Origin: Roseospira goensis
GTDB taxonomy: Bacteria; Pseudomonadota; Alphaproteobacteria; Rhodospirillales; Rhodospirillaceae
Assembly (NCBI RefSeq): GCF_014197795.1
Contig: NZ_JACIGI010000011.1
Coordinates: 1-64,000, forward strand
Direction: 5' to 3'
DNA: 64,000 nt
Shown piece by piece: positions 7,057 through 16,104 of the stretch. Every line of letters begins with the position of its first letter. Positions within the stretch are counted from its first letter, which is position 1. The notes beneath the pieces were generated by a model. The model made no database searches. It saw only the letters and a list, made by a program, of their open reading frames with translations, and was not told where the DNA came from. The position numbers were made by a program, and so were the translations under genes.

Positions 7057-9141
7057 TCAGCCGATGGCGCCGCCGCCGGTCTTGACGATCACCTGCACCG
7101 CCGGACGCGGCGGCAGGCTGTCATCGAAGTCCGGCCAGCGGGTCGAGGGATTGTCGAACGTGCTGTCCTTCTCGTCGGCCGGATGCTGGACGGCGGCGAA
7201 GTAGGCCGAGTCGTCCGGCGTGAACTCCGGTCCGCACAGCTCGGCGCCGCGCGGGCAGGCGTAGAAGCGCCGGGTCAGGGCGCGGCCCGGGCCGGACACG
7301 TCCGCCGCCCACACGCCGTCGGCGATGCCGCTCTTGGGGCCGCCGTCGGTGGCGATCCAGATGCGGCCCTTGCTGTCGAAGGCCACGTTGTCCGGGCAGG
7401 ACAGCCAGCCGTCGGGGCCGACATCGCCGCCGTAGCGGGCGCCGTCCTCGGGCTTGGACGGATCGCCGGCCATCAGGAAGATATCCCAGGTGAAGGTGTC
7501 GGCGGCATGATCGGCGTTGGCGCCGTCGCCGTCGGCGGCGGTGCCCGGCGGGATGATCTCCACCACGTGGCCGTGCCGGTTGGCGGCGCGGGTGTTGACC
7601 GCGTTGAGCTGGTCGTCCTTGCGCTTGGTGTTGTTGGTCATCAGCGCATAGATGACGCCGTTGACCGGGTTCGGCTCGACGTCCTCGGGCCGGTCCATCG
7701 GGGTGGCGCCCAGCAGGTCGGCGGCCTTGCGCACGTCGATCATGACGTCGCCCTGGTCGTTGAAGCCGTTGTCCGGGGTCAGCGGCCCCTGACCGAACAC
7801 CAGCGGCAGCCAGTCCAGGGTGCCGTCGTCGTTGAAGCGCGCCACCGACAGCGTGCCCTCGTCGAGCAGGTCCATGTTGGCGGCGCGGTCGTCGGGGTTG
7901 AAGGTCCCGGCGGTGACAAAGCGGTAGACGTACTCGAAGCGCTGATCGTCGCCGGCGTAGACGACGACATGGCCGTCCTTGTTGACCACGGTGGTGGCGC
8001 CTTCGTGCTTGAAGCGGCCCAGGGTGGTGCGCTTCTTCGGCACGCTGTTGGGGTCGTAGGGGTCGTACTCGACCATCCAGCCGAAGCGGTTGGCCTCGTT
8101 GGGCTCCTTCTCGACGTCGAAGCGGTCGTGGAACTTGCCCCAGGCGTAGCGGCCGCCGCCGACGCCCAGGCGCTTGTAGTTCTCGGCCTCGGCGGTCTGC
8201 TCCACGTCGCCCATGAAGTAGCCGTGGAAGTTCTCCTCGGCGAACAGGATGGTGCCCCACGGCGTCTTGCCGCCGGCGCAGTTGTTCACCGTGCCGATCA
8301 CCTTGGTGCCGGTGGCGTCGGCACTGGTCTTCAGGCGGTCGGAGCCGGCGGCCGGGCCGGTGATCGCGAAGTCCGTGCTCAGCGCGGTGAAGCGGCGGTT
8401 CAGCGGGCTGTCCGGGACCACGCGCCAGGTGGTGCCGTCGCGCCGGATCTCGATCACGGCGTGGCCGTGGGCGGCCATCTCGATGTCGACCTGATCCTTG
8501 GTCAGCTTGTCGATCTCGCCGTCGCCGATGCCCGGGAACATCAGGTGCGGGTTGGTGTACTCGTGGTTGACGCACAGCAGCCCGTGGTCCGAATTGTCGG
8601 AGCCGACCGGCAGCGGCATGAAGGCCACGAAGTCGTTGTTGTAGCCGAACTGCTGGGCCTGGGCCGCGGCGCTCTGCTTGAGCGGGTCGAAGTCCGGCGC
8701 GCCGGCCACCACCGGGTCGCCCCAGCGGATCAGGGTCTGGATCTCGTAGCCGTCGGCAACGTGGCTGGTCTCGTCGTAGCCGTGCGGCAGCGGCGGGAAG
8801 GTCAGCGTGCTTGCGCTCTCGGCGGCGCGGGCGGAGGCCGGGGCCAGGGCGGTGCCGACGGCACCGGCGCCGGCGGCCAGCGCGGCGGAGGCGGCGGCGC
8901 CCTTCATCAGGCCGCGCCGGCTCAGGGTCTTGCCGCTGAACAGGCTGGCGGCCACGACGGCGGCACCGGCACCGCCCAGGGCGGTGGTGGCGGCCAGGCC
9001 GGCCGGGGTGCCGACCTGGGCCAGGCGCGCGGCCAGCAGGGCGTCGAACGACGGTGCGGTCGAGCGATTCAGGGCGACGTCGTCGTCGCCGTCCACCCGG
9101 GTGCTCCAGGCGGAGCGGGTGCTTTCGGGGGTGTGGCTCAT
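7057..9141 (-). CDS. phoX: PhoX family alkaline phosphatase (DUF839), Tat-exported
   Basis: A 694-residue enzyme of the PhoX family, monomeric Ca/Fe-dependent periplasmic phosphatases that release phosphate from monoesters. Twin arginines at 75-76 (SRRGLMKG) sit after an unusually long N-region, as is common in PhoX. The mature part carries family blocks such as [44 protein letters not shown] and [20 protein letters not shown] precedes the ATG. It is followed by the exported rubredoxin gene, so the pair could be co-transcribed. I found no convincing Pho box upstream. Confidence 0.95.
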   Translation of the reverse strand: MSHTPESTRSAWSTRVDGDDDVALNRSTAPSFDALLAARLAQVGTPAGLAATTALGGAGAAVVAASLFSGKTLSRRGLMKGAAASAALAAGAGAVGTALAPASARAAESASTLTFPPLPHGYDETSHVADGYEIQTLIRWGDPVVAGAPDFDPLKQSAAAQAQQFGYNNDFVAFMPLPVGSDNSDHGLLCVNHEYTNPHLMFPGIGDGEIDKLTKDQVDIEMAAHGHAVIEIRRDGTTWRVVPDSPLNRRFTALSTDFAITGPAAGSDRLKTSADATGTKVIGTVNNCAGGKTPWGTILFAEENFHGYFMGDVEQTAEAENYKRLGVGGGRYAWGKFHDRFDVEKEPNEANRFGWMVEYDPYDPNSVPKKRTTLGRFKHEGATTVVNKDGHVVVYAGDDQRFEYVYRFVTAGTFNPDDRAANMDLLDEGTLSVARFNDDGTLDWLPLVFGQGPLTPDNGFNDQGDVMIDVRKAADLLGATPMDRPEDVEPNPVNGVIYALMTNNTKRKDDQLNAVNTRAANRHGHVVEIIPPGTAADGDGANADHAADTFTWDIFLMAGDPSKPEDGARYGGDVGPDGWLSCPDNVAFDSKGRIWIATDGGPKSGIADGVWAADVSGPGRALTRRFYACPRGAELCGPEFTPDDSAYFAAVQHPADEKDSTFDNPSTRWPDFDDSLPPRPAVQVIVKTGGGAIG

Positions 9142-9309
9142 GGGGTGTCTTCCTCCGGTACAGGTGATCCGCCCCGGGGCGTGGTCGCGGCGCGGCGCGG
9201 TTCGCTCCCAGGCGAGACCCTGGAGCCGGAGGATAGGCGACCGCCCGAAAACCCTCTATGCCTTAGAGTTGAATGTTTTTTGACGCTCTGTTTACGGTTT
9301 TCTTACCCT

Positions 9310-9329
9310 GCGCGGATCGCGATCCGCGC
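9310..9329. repeat. Perfect 20-bp palindrome upstream of phoX
   Basis: GCGCGGATCG is followed directly by its reverse complement CGATCCGCGC. It lies between the histidine kinase 3' end and phoX, about 170 bp upstream of the phoX ATG, with no T-tract. Its right half GATCGCGATCCGCGC recurs exactly in the long inverted repeat at 19685-19748, so it may be a member of a dispersed palindrome family. Confidence 0.7.
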
Positions 9330-9423
9330 GACGACCGACAGGGTCTCGCCGCGCCGCCAGGGTCCCCCGCCCTCGCGGTCGGCGGTGTCTGGCACGCCGA
9401 CGCGCCGCCATCGGCCCGCCCGG

Positions 9424-12400
9424 TCAGGGGGCGGGCGGCTCCCTCATGGGGAACGAGACCGTGAACACGCTGCCGACGCCCGGCGTGCTGGCGAGGCGCA
9501 CCGTACCGCCGTGCATCTCCGCCAGCGAGCGCACCAGGGCGAGCCCGAGGCCGGTTCCCTCGATGCGCCGCATCTCGGCGTCGGCGGCGCGGGCGAACGG
9601 CTCGAACAGGCGGGTCTGATCGGCCGGCGCGATGCCGATGCCGGTGTCCGCGACCGCCAGGTCGATGCCGCCGTCGGCGCCCGGCCCGGCCGAGACCGTG
9701 ATCTGACCCCCGCGCGGGGTGAACTTGATCGCGTTGGTCAGAAGGTTGAAGACGATCTGGCGGACCGCCAGGTCGTCAGCGACCAGCGGCGGCAGCCCGG
9801 GGGCGAGGTCGCGGTAAAGGGTCAGGCCCTGGGTGGCGGCGCGGTGCTCGACCAGGTGCAGCGTGCCCGAGATCAACTCCGCGAGGTCCAGGGTCGCCAG
9901 CGTCAGGTCGCGGCGTCCGGCCTCGATCTTGGCCAGGTCCATGAGACCGTCGATCAGGTCAATCAGATGCGTGCCGCTGGCGTGGATGTCGGCGGCGTAT
10001 TCCCGATAGGTCGGTGAGCCGACCGGTCCCAGCATCTCGTCCTTCATCATCTCGGAGAAGCCGAGGATGGCGTTCAGCGGTGTCCGCAACTCGTGGCTCA
10101 TGGCGGCGATGAACTGGGACTTGGCCTGGTTGGTCTGCTCGGCGGAGATGCGGGCTTCGACCAGGGACTGCTCGGCGCGCTTGCGCATGTCGATGTCGGT
10201 GACGGTGCCGATGGCGCGGGTGGCGCGGCCGGCGCCGTCCCAGGCCACCGGCTTGCCGCAGGCCTGCACCCACATCCAGGCGCCGTCGCCGCGGAGCAGG
10301 CGGTATTCGACGTCCATCGGCCGGCCCGCGCGCAACCCCTCGTGGACGATCGGCAGCACGCGCGCCCGGTCGTCCGGGTGCACCATGTCCTCCCAGAACG
10401 CCAGCGAGGGCGAGAAGGTGTCGGAGGGGTAGCCAAGCAGCGTGAAGCAGCGCGGGCTCCAGTCCAGCTCGCCGGTCACCATGTCCCAGTCCCAGATGCC
10501 GTCGTCGGCGGCCTCCAGGGCGAGACGCAGCTTCTCCTCGTTGCGGGCGAGGGCATCCTCGGCCCGCTTGATCGCCGTGATGTCCTGCATGGTGCCATGA
10601 ACGACGTGTCCGGCCGGTCCGGGCACGGGCTCCGGTTCACCCTGCATGCGGACCCAGGCGTCCGGCTGGTCCGGACGGTGCAGGCGCAGCAGCAGATCGT
10701 AGGGCGTGCCGTCCCGGACGGCGGCGTCGATGACGCCCCGCAGCAGGGTCAGGTCCGTCGGGTCATACAGGCGCTCTAGGTCGCCGCGGTCCGGGGGACC
10801 CTGGTCGGGATCGCGGCCGTGAATGCGGAACACCTCCGCGGACCACACCGGCACCCCGACGGCCGGATCGAAGCTCCAGTTGCCGACCCGCGCGATGCGC
10901 TGCGCGCGTTCCAGGTCGGCCACGGTGGCGGCCAGGGACTGACGCGCCTGCACCAGGTCGGTGACGTCGCGCGCGACCTCGACGACCCCTTCCAGGGCGC
11001 CGGTCTCGTCGAACGCCGGGAAGGCCCGCAACGCGAAGGTGCGGCCACCCGGGGTGGAGATCTCCGACTCGCAGGGCTGGCGGGTGCGGAAGCTCTTCAG
11101 CACTGGGCAGTCCGGGCAGGGCGCGGTCTGCTCCTCCCAGATCTCGTAGCAGTGCCGGCCGATCATCGCCCGCGTGGTCTGGTCGGCGGCGTCCGCCGCG
11201 GCCGCGTTGGTCCACGAGATGCGCAGGTCGTCGGCGGCGAAGAAGGTGACCAGATCGGAGATGCTCGACAGGATGCGGGCCTTCTCCCGCTCGCTGGCGC
11301 GCAGCGCCCGTTCCGCCGCCATGCGGTCGGTGACGTCGTGGATGATGGAGAACAGCAGGGTGCGGCCCTCCAGCTCCAGCGGCGTCGAATTCACGCTGAC
11401 GTCCCGGATCTCGCCCGAGGCGAGCCGGTGGCGGAAGCTGAAGGCGTTGCACTGCCGCAGGGCGGCGCGCTGGCAGTGGCGATCGACCTCGCCCGGCGGC
11501 AGCGTGTTCAGCGCGTGAATGCGCATGGCGCGCAGGCGGTCGTTCGGATAGCCGTAGAAGCGGCTTGCCGCCGGATTGGCCTGGACGATGGCGCCGGACG
11601 TCGGGTCGATCAGCAGCATGATGGCGCTGGAGCCGTCGAACAGGCCCTTGTACAGCCGGCGGCTGCGCCGCAGCGCCTCGCCCTCGCGCACCTGGGCGGT
11701 GACGTCGCGCGTCACCCCGATGAACCCGCTGGGCGCGCCGGTGGCCGGGTCCTTCATCGCCCGGCTGGTGGTCTCCACCCAGACGTAGCGCCCGTCGCCG
11801 TGCCGGGCCCGATAGCGGAAGGTGCCCGGCGCGCCGTCGGTCAGGATCAGGGTGCGGGCGTGGTTCAGGCACGCCGCATCGTCCGGGTGCGACAGGTCGC
11901 CCGGCGTGCGGCCCACGATGTCGGCCGGGTCGTGTCCGAGCACGGGGTGCGCCGCCGGCGAGGCGAAGGTGCACACGCCGTCCAGGTCGTGGGTGGTGAT
12001 CAGATCGCTGGCGTTGGCCGCCAGGAGCCGGTAGCGCTGCTCGCTGTCGCGCAGGGCCTGGGTCGCCAGCTCCCGGTCCGTGGCGTCAACGGTGGCGACC
12101 AGAACCCCGTTCACCATCCCGCGATCGTCCCGGATCGGCTGCATCAGCACGTCCCAGTAGGTCACCTCCTGGTCGTCGTCACCGTGGGGCTGGCGCGGCC
12201 GCCCCCGCGAGCGCACCGGCACGCCGGTCTCCAGGACATCGCGCAGGGTGGCGCTCAGCGCGTGGTCGGTGTTGACATCGGCGTAGGCCTGCCCCTCGAA
12301 GGCCCAGCGGGGCAGGCCGAGCTTGCCGGCGTAGACGTCGTTGACGCGCAGGAACCGGCCCTGGCGGTCCAGGAACGCCAGGCCCACCAGTGATTGTTCG

Positions 12401-12780
12401 AACACCCGGTCGAGCAGGCCCGCCATCTCCGGCGACTCGGCACAGGACGCGGCGGGGTCGGCCACCTCGCGCAGCGTGGTATGGACGCCCACGCAACGGC
12501 CGTCGGCGGTGACCGGATCGGAGCAGACGGTGACGCAGGCGCCCTCGGGCCCCGGCAGCCGATGGGTGCGCGTCACCGGCCGGCCGGTGCGCAGCACCGC
12601 GCGATCGTCGGCGTGGAGGGCGTCGGCGACCGCCCCCGGGAACAGGTCATGGTCGGTCGCCCCGACCACGTCCGCGGGCGCCCACCCCACCAGGCGGGCC
12701 AGGGCGGGGTTGGCGAAGCGCACCGTCAGCGTCTCGTCCTTGATCCAGGTCGCGACCGGCGCGGTGTTCACGGCCTGCAC
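9424..12780 (-). CDS. Multi-PAS sensor histidine kinase
   Basis: A cytoplasmic hybrid-free sensor kinase of about 1118 residues with no transmembrane helix. About seven PAS/PAC modules occupy residues 1-880, several with GFIGVTRDVTA-like PAC ends. One PAS (about 510-630) contains CPDCPVLKS and a later Cys, a motif that could sense redox or bind a cofactor. The HisKA domain has SHELRTPLNAILGF with the phospho-accepting His near residue 896, and the HATPase_c domain has N, G1 (DTGIGIA) and G2 (GTGLGLALV) boxes up to the C-terminus. No cognate receiver gene is adjacent. The start is uncertain: GTG at 12780 leaves the first PAS slightly short. A strong AGGAGG at 12883-12888 lies six bases before an in-frame ACG (12874-12876) that would complete it. 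Confidence 0.9.
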   Translation of the reverse strand: MQAVNTAPVATWIKDETLTVRFANPALARLVGWAPADVVGATDHDLFPGAVADALHADDRAVLRTGRPVTRTHRLPGPEGACVTVCSDPVTADGRCVGVHTTLREVADPAASCAESPEMAGLLDRVFEQSLVGLAFLDRQGRFLRVNDVYAGKLGLPRWAFEGQAYADVNTDHALSATLRDVLETGVPVRSRGRPRQPHGDDDQEVTYWDVLMQPIRDDRGMVNGVLVATVDATDRELATQALRDSEQRYRLLAANASDLITTHDLDGVCTFASPAAHPVLGHDPADIVGRTPGDLSHPDDAACLNHARTLILTDGAPGTFRYRARHGDGRYVWVETTSRAMKDPATGAPSGFIGVTRDVTAQVREGEALRRSRRLYKGLFDGSSAIMLLIDPTSGAIVQANPAASRFYGYPNDRLRAMRIHALNTLPPGEVDRHCQRAALRQCNAFSFRHRLASGEIRDVSVNSTPLELEGRTLLFSIIHDVTDRMAAERALRASEREKARILSSISDLVTFFAADDLRISWTNAAAADAADQTTRAMIGRHCYEIWEEQTAPCPDCPVLKSFRTRQPCESEISTPGGRTFALRAFPAFDETGALEGVVEVARDVTDLVQARQSLAATVADLERAQRIARVGNWSFDPAVGVPVWSAEVFRIHGRDPDQGPPDRGDLERLYDPTDLTLLRGVIDAAVRDGTPYDLLLRLHRPDQPDAWVRMQGEPEPVPGPAGHVVHGTMQDITAIKRAEDALARNEEKLRLALEAADDGIWDWDMVTGELDWSPRCFTLLGYPSDTFSPSLAFWEDMVHPDDRARVLPIVHEGLRAGRPMDVEYRLLRGDGAWMWVQACGKPVAWDGAGRATRAIGTVTDIDMRKRAEQSLVEARISAEQTNQAKSQFIAAMSHELRTPLNAILGFSEMMKDEMLGPVGSPTYREYAADIHASGTHLIDLIDGLMDLAKIEAGRRDLTLATLDLAELISGTLHLVEHRAATQGLTLYRDLAPGLPPLVADDLAVRQIVFNLLTNAIKFTPRGGQITVSAGPGADGGIDLAVADTGIGIAPADQTRLFEPFARAADAEMRRIEGTGLGLALVRSLAEMHGGTVRLASTPGVGSVFTVSFPMREPPAP

Positions 12781-13337
12781 CAGCCAGGACTCGGCGTCGC
12801 CTGGCGGGCCGGACTGGAGGGCGGGGCGGCCGTCGAGCCGCTGTGTGTCTGCGCCCAGAGATTCGTCAGGGATCGTCCGTGTCCTCCTGTGCGCGTCCGC
12901 GTCTCATACGGGCCGGCCTTAATCCTGACGGATCAGGAGCACGGCCGTACGCAGCCCCCGACGCCCTTAGCGCGCCGACCAACACAGCGGCGCCGCGCAG
13001 CGATGCCAGGGGCCCACCGGCCGGCCAGCCGGCCGAAAGGTCACGTCTTGCGCCGGCCGGTCTCATGGCGCCATCGGTCGCGAGCCGGCCCGCCTCGGGA
13101 GGAAGACATCCCGTGCCGCGGGACCGGCCCCGGCGGGAGAATTGTAATCAGATCATCATAGGGGATGGGCAAAAGGGTGTCTTTAAGGCATCGGACATAC
13201 GCCTCTTGGACTGCACCCGCACCGGCTCGCGCAATAAAAGATGATTTCTTGCCGAGGGCTGTCTGGTTTCGTTGTATGCGCCCAGATCACTTGTCGCAAA
13301 GGCCGGAGCGCTTCGCCGGTTCACGAGGCGCCCGCCC
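12781..13337. other. Non-coding gap, fghA 3' end to kinase 5' end
   Basis: No convincing gene is visible on either strand. The minus strand carries the kinase ribosome-binding site AGGAGG (12883-12888). An AT-richer stretch at 13140-13290 stands out from the surrounding GC content and may hold the kinase promoter. A GC hairpin (CCGGAGCGCTTCGCCGG, about 13302-13319) just past fghA may be its terminator. Confidence 0.5.
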
Positions 13338-14186
13338 TCAGCCGGCCAGCGCCGCGGCGTGATGCGCGATGTGCTCGCCGATGAACGTGGCGACGAAAAA
13401 ATAGCTGTGGTCGTAGCCGGGCTGCATCCGCAGCGTGATCGGCACGCCGGCCGTCCGCGCCGCGTCCGCGAACACCTCCGGGGTGAGCTGGGTGCCCAGA
13501 AAGGTGTCCGCGTCGCCCTGGTCGATCAGGATCGGCCCGCGCCACTCGCTGCCGCCGACCAGCGCGGTGGCGTCGTAGGCGGCCCACAGCGCGCGCTCTT
13601 CGCCCAGGTAGCCGGTGAAGGCCTTCTGGCCCCACGGCACCCGCGACGGGGTGACGATCGGCGCGAAGGCCGAGACCGAGCGGTAGCGGTCCGGGTTGCG
13701 CAACGCGATCACCAGGGCGCCGTGCCCGCCCATGGAATGGCCGCTCACGCCCTGGCGCGCCGGGTCCATTGGGAAGTGCGCGGCCACCAGCGCGGGCAAC
13801 TCCCCGGTCACGTAGCTGTACATGCGGTAATGCCGCGCCCAGGGCTGCACCGTGGCATCGACGTAGAAGCCGGCGCCACTGCCGAAGTCGTAGGCTGCGT
13901 GCTCCTCCGGCAGATCGAGGCCGCGCGGGCTGGTATCGGGGGCCACCAGCATCAGGCCGTGCTCGGCTGCATACCGCTGGGCGCCGGCCTTGATCGTGAA
14001 GTTCTCCTCGGTGCAGGTCAGCCCCGACAGCCACCACAGCACCGGCACGCGTGCCCCCGGCTCCAGCGCCTGGGGCGGCCGGTAGAGGGCAAAGCGCATG
14101 GGGGTGCCGGTTTCGCGCGAGGGGTGCTGGTAGATCCCCTGGATGCCGCCGAAGCACTTGTTTTCGGAAAGGGTTTCGAGAGTCAC
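13338..14186 (-). CDS. fghA: S-formylglutathione hydrolase
   Basis: A 282-residue serine esterase that hydrolyses S-formylglutathione to formate and glutathione, the second step of glutathione-dependent formaldehyde detoxification. Visible motifs are LSGLTCTEENF, the nucleophile elbow SGHSMGGHGAL, the Asp in DQGDADTFL and the His in GYDHSYFF, the complete triad. The frame stays open upstream through the hairpin repeat array, so a longer product can be read. The GTG at 14186 with GAGG five bases upstream gives the normal family length and N-terminus (LSENKCFGGIQGIYQH). It is downstream of frmA on the same strand but separated by about 690 bp of repeats. Confidence 0.95.
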   Translation of the reverse strand: MTLETLSENKCFGGIQGIYQHPSRETGTPMRFALYRPPQALEPGARVPVLWWLSGLTCTEENFTIKAGAQRYAAEHGLMLVAPDTSPRGLDLPEEHAAYDFGSGAGFYVDATVQPWARHYRMYSYVTGELPALVAAHFPMDPARQGVSGHSMGGHGALVIALRNPDRYRSVSAFAPIVTPSRVPWGQKAFTGYLGEERALWAAYDATALVGGSEWRGPILIDQGDADTFLGTQLTPEVFADAARTAGVPITLRMQPGYDHSYFFVATFIGEHIAHHAAALAG

Positions 14187-14226
14187 GGGATCCTCGCTTG
14201 GGTCGGCGGTGGAAGAGGGAACTCGT

Positions 14227-14862
14227 CTTGCGCCCTCTCTTCTTGCGCCCATGCTCCTGCGTGGGCGTCCTTTGTCTACTTGCGCCCACGCTCCTGCGTG
14301 GGCGCCTGGGGGGCAGCGCGCCGGGTCCCACGCGGGAGCGTGGGACCGAGAAGGACATTTTCTCGCGCCCCCGCTCCTGCGGGGGCGCCGGGTCCCACGC
14401 GGGAGCGTGGGACCCAGACATGGGATCTCGCGCCCCCGCTCCCGCGGGGGCGCCGGGTCCCACGCGGGAGCGTGGGACCCAGACATGGGATCTCGCGCCT
14501 CCGCTCCTGCGGGGGCGCGGGGTCCCACGCGGGAGCGTGGGACCGAGAAGGATATTTTCTTGCGCCTCCGCTCCTGCGGGGGCGCGGGGTCCCACGCGGG
14601 AGCGTGGGACTGAGAAGGATATTCTCTTGCGCCCCCGCTCCCGCGGGGGCGCGGGGTCCCACGCGGGAGCGTGGGACCCAGACATGGGATCTCGCGCCCC
14701 CGCTCCTGCGGGGGCGCCGGGCCCCACGCGGGAGCGTGGGACCCAGACATGGGATCTTGCGCCCCCGCTCCTGCGGGGGCGCCGGGCCCCACGCGGGAGC
14801 GTGGGACCCAGACATGGGATCTCTTCTTGCGCCCCCGCTCCCGCGGGGGCGCGGGGTCTAGA
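14227..14862. repeat. Tandem paired-hairpin array, block 1 (unit about 65 bp)
   Basis: The region alternates two hairpins. Type A is GCGCCCCCGCTCCTGCGGGGGC-like (about ten copies, the first ones diverged). Type B is a 22-bp palindrome, GTCCCACGC-GGGA-GCGTGGGAC (eight copies, near 14327, 14391, 14457, 14521, 14588, 14656, 14720, 14784). They are joined by only two recurring linkers, one like GAGAAGGACATTTTC and one like CCAGACATGGGATCTC. All six frames stay open over long stretches and give spurious Pro/Arg/Gly-rich products. The same family, inverted, occurs at 59517-60147. It separates frmA from fghA. Confidence 0.95.
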
Positions 14863-14874
14863 AACCGCCCCGGC

Positions 14875-15984
14875 TCAGAACGTGATGACCGTCCGGATCG
14901 ACTGCCCCTCGTGCATCAGGTCGAAGGCCTCGTTGATACGCTCCAGCGGCAGCACGTGGGTGATGAGCGGGTCAATCTCGATCCTGCCCTTCATGTACCA
15001 CTCGACGATCTTCGGCACGTCGGTGCGGCCGCGCGCGCCGCCGAAGGCGCTGCCCTTCCACACCCGCCCGGTGACGAGCTGGAACGGCCGGGTGGCGATC
15101 TCCTCGCCGGCGCCGGCCACGCCGATGATGGTCGAGACCCCCCAGCCCTTGTGGCAGCATTCCAGGGCGGCGCGCATCACCTGCACATTGCCGATGCACT
15201 CGAAGCTGTAGTCGGCGCCGCCCCCGGTCAGGTCGACCAGATGCGCCACCAGGTCGCCGTCGATCTCGTTCGGGTTCACGAAGTGGGTCATGCCGAAGCG
15301 TTCGGCCATCGCGCGCCGGGCCGGGTTGATGTCGACGCCCACGATCATGTCGGCGCCCACCAGGCGCGCGCCCTGGATCACGTTCAGGCCGATGCCGCCC
15401 AGGCCGAAGACCACGACGGTGGCGCCGGGCTCCACATGGGCGGTGTTGATGACTGCGCCGACCCCGGTCGTCACCCCGCAGCCGACGTAGCACACCCTGT
15501 CGAAGGGCGCGTCGGGGTCGATCTTGGCGACCGCGATCTCGGGCAGGACCGTATGATTGGCGAAGGTCGAGCAGCCCATGTAGTGGTGCAGCATGCGGCC
15601 GTTGAGCGAGAACCGGCTGGTGCCGTCGGGCATCAGGCCCTGGCCCTGGGTGGCGCGGATGGCCTGGCACAGGTTGGTCTTGCCGCTGAGGCAGTATGCG
15701 CACTGCCGGCATTCCGGCGTGTAGAGCGGGATGACGTGGTCACCCGGGACCACCGAGGTGACGCCGGCGCCCACCTCCAGCACCACCCCGGCGCCCTCGT
15801 GGCCCAGGATGGTGGGGAACAGGCCCTCCGGGTCGGCGCCCGACAGCGTGAAGGCGTCGGTGTGGCACACCCCGGTGGCCTTGATCTCCACCAGCACCTC
15901 GCCGGCCTTCGGTCCCTCCAGGTCCACCTCCTCGATCACCAGCGGCTGGCCGGCCTCCAGCGCGACGGCGGCACGTGTCTTCAT
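14875..15984 (-). CDS. frmA: S-(hydroxymethyl)glutathione dehydrogenase, class III ADH
   Basis: A 369-residue zinc- and NAD-dependent enzyme that oxidises S-hydroxymethylglutathione to S-formylglutathione. Catalytic zinc ligands are visible in GVCHTDAF and GHEGAG with the later CGVTTG cysteine. The structural zinc lobe is [17 protein letters not shown]. The Rossmann glycine motif is [14 protein letters not shown] took the ATG at 15984, with GGGAGGATC upstream, rather than the longer open frame, because [15 protein letters not shown] is the usual family N-terminus. The product feeds fghA encoded downstream past the repeat array. No FrmR-type regulator is adjacent. Confidence 0.96.
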   Translation of the reverse strand: MKTRAAVALEAGQPLVIEEVDLEGPKAGEVLVEIKATGVCHTDAFTLSGADPEGLFPTILGHEGAGVVLEVGAGVTSVVPGDHVIPLYTPECRQCAYCLSGKTNLCQAIRATQGQGLMPDGTSRFSLNGRMLHHYMGCSTFANHTVLPEIAVAKIDPDAPFDRVCYVGCGVTTGVGAVINTAHVEPGATVVVFGLGGIGLNVIQGARLVGADMIVGVDINPARRAMAERFGMTHFVNPNEIDGDLVAHLVDLTGGGADYSFECIGNVQVMRAALECCHKGWGVSTIIGVAGAGEEIATRPFQLVTGRVWKGSAFGGARGRTDVPKIVEWYMKGRIEIDPLITHVLPLERINEAFDLMHEGQSIRTVITF

Positions 15985-16104
15985 GGTCCCGATCCTCCCT
16001 GGTCGTGGGTCTCCGACCTTGGCGGTCGGACTTGCCCCGGATGATCGGACGTTTGGCGGTCCGGGGCAACGGATGGCGTGATCCGCTTCCGCGCCGTGCA
16101 TCGC

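Noticed and set aside
9142-9423. Pho box upstream of phoX
   Set aside because: I found no pair of CTGTCAT-like half-sites at the expected spacing; TGTTTACGGTTTTCTTAC is too poor a match.
14227-14862. CRISPR-like array
   Set aside because: Repeats are regularly spaced, but the intervening segments are only two recurring linkers, the units are themselves palindromic, and no cas gene is nearby.
14051-15211. Plus-strand open frames across the hairpin array, reading into frmA antisense
   Set aside because: The products are repetitive translations of the palindromes (PRSCGGAG, RERGT) with no start signal, typical spurious calls.
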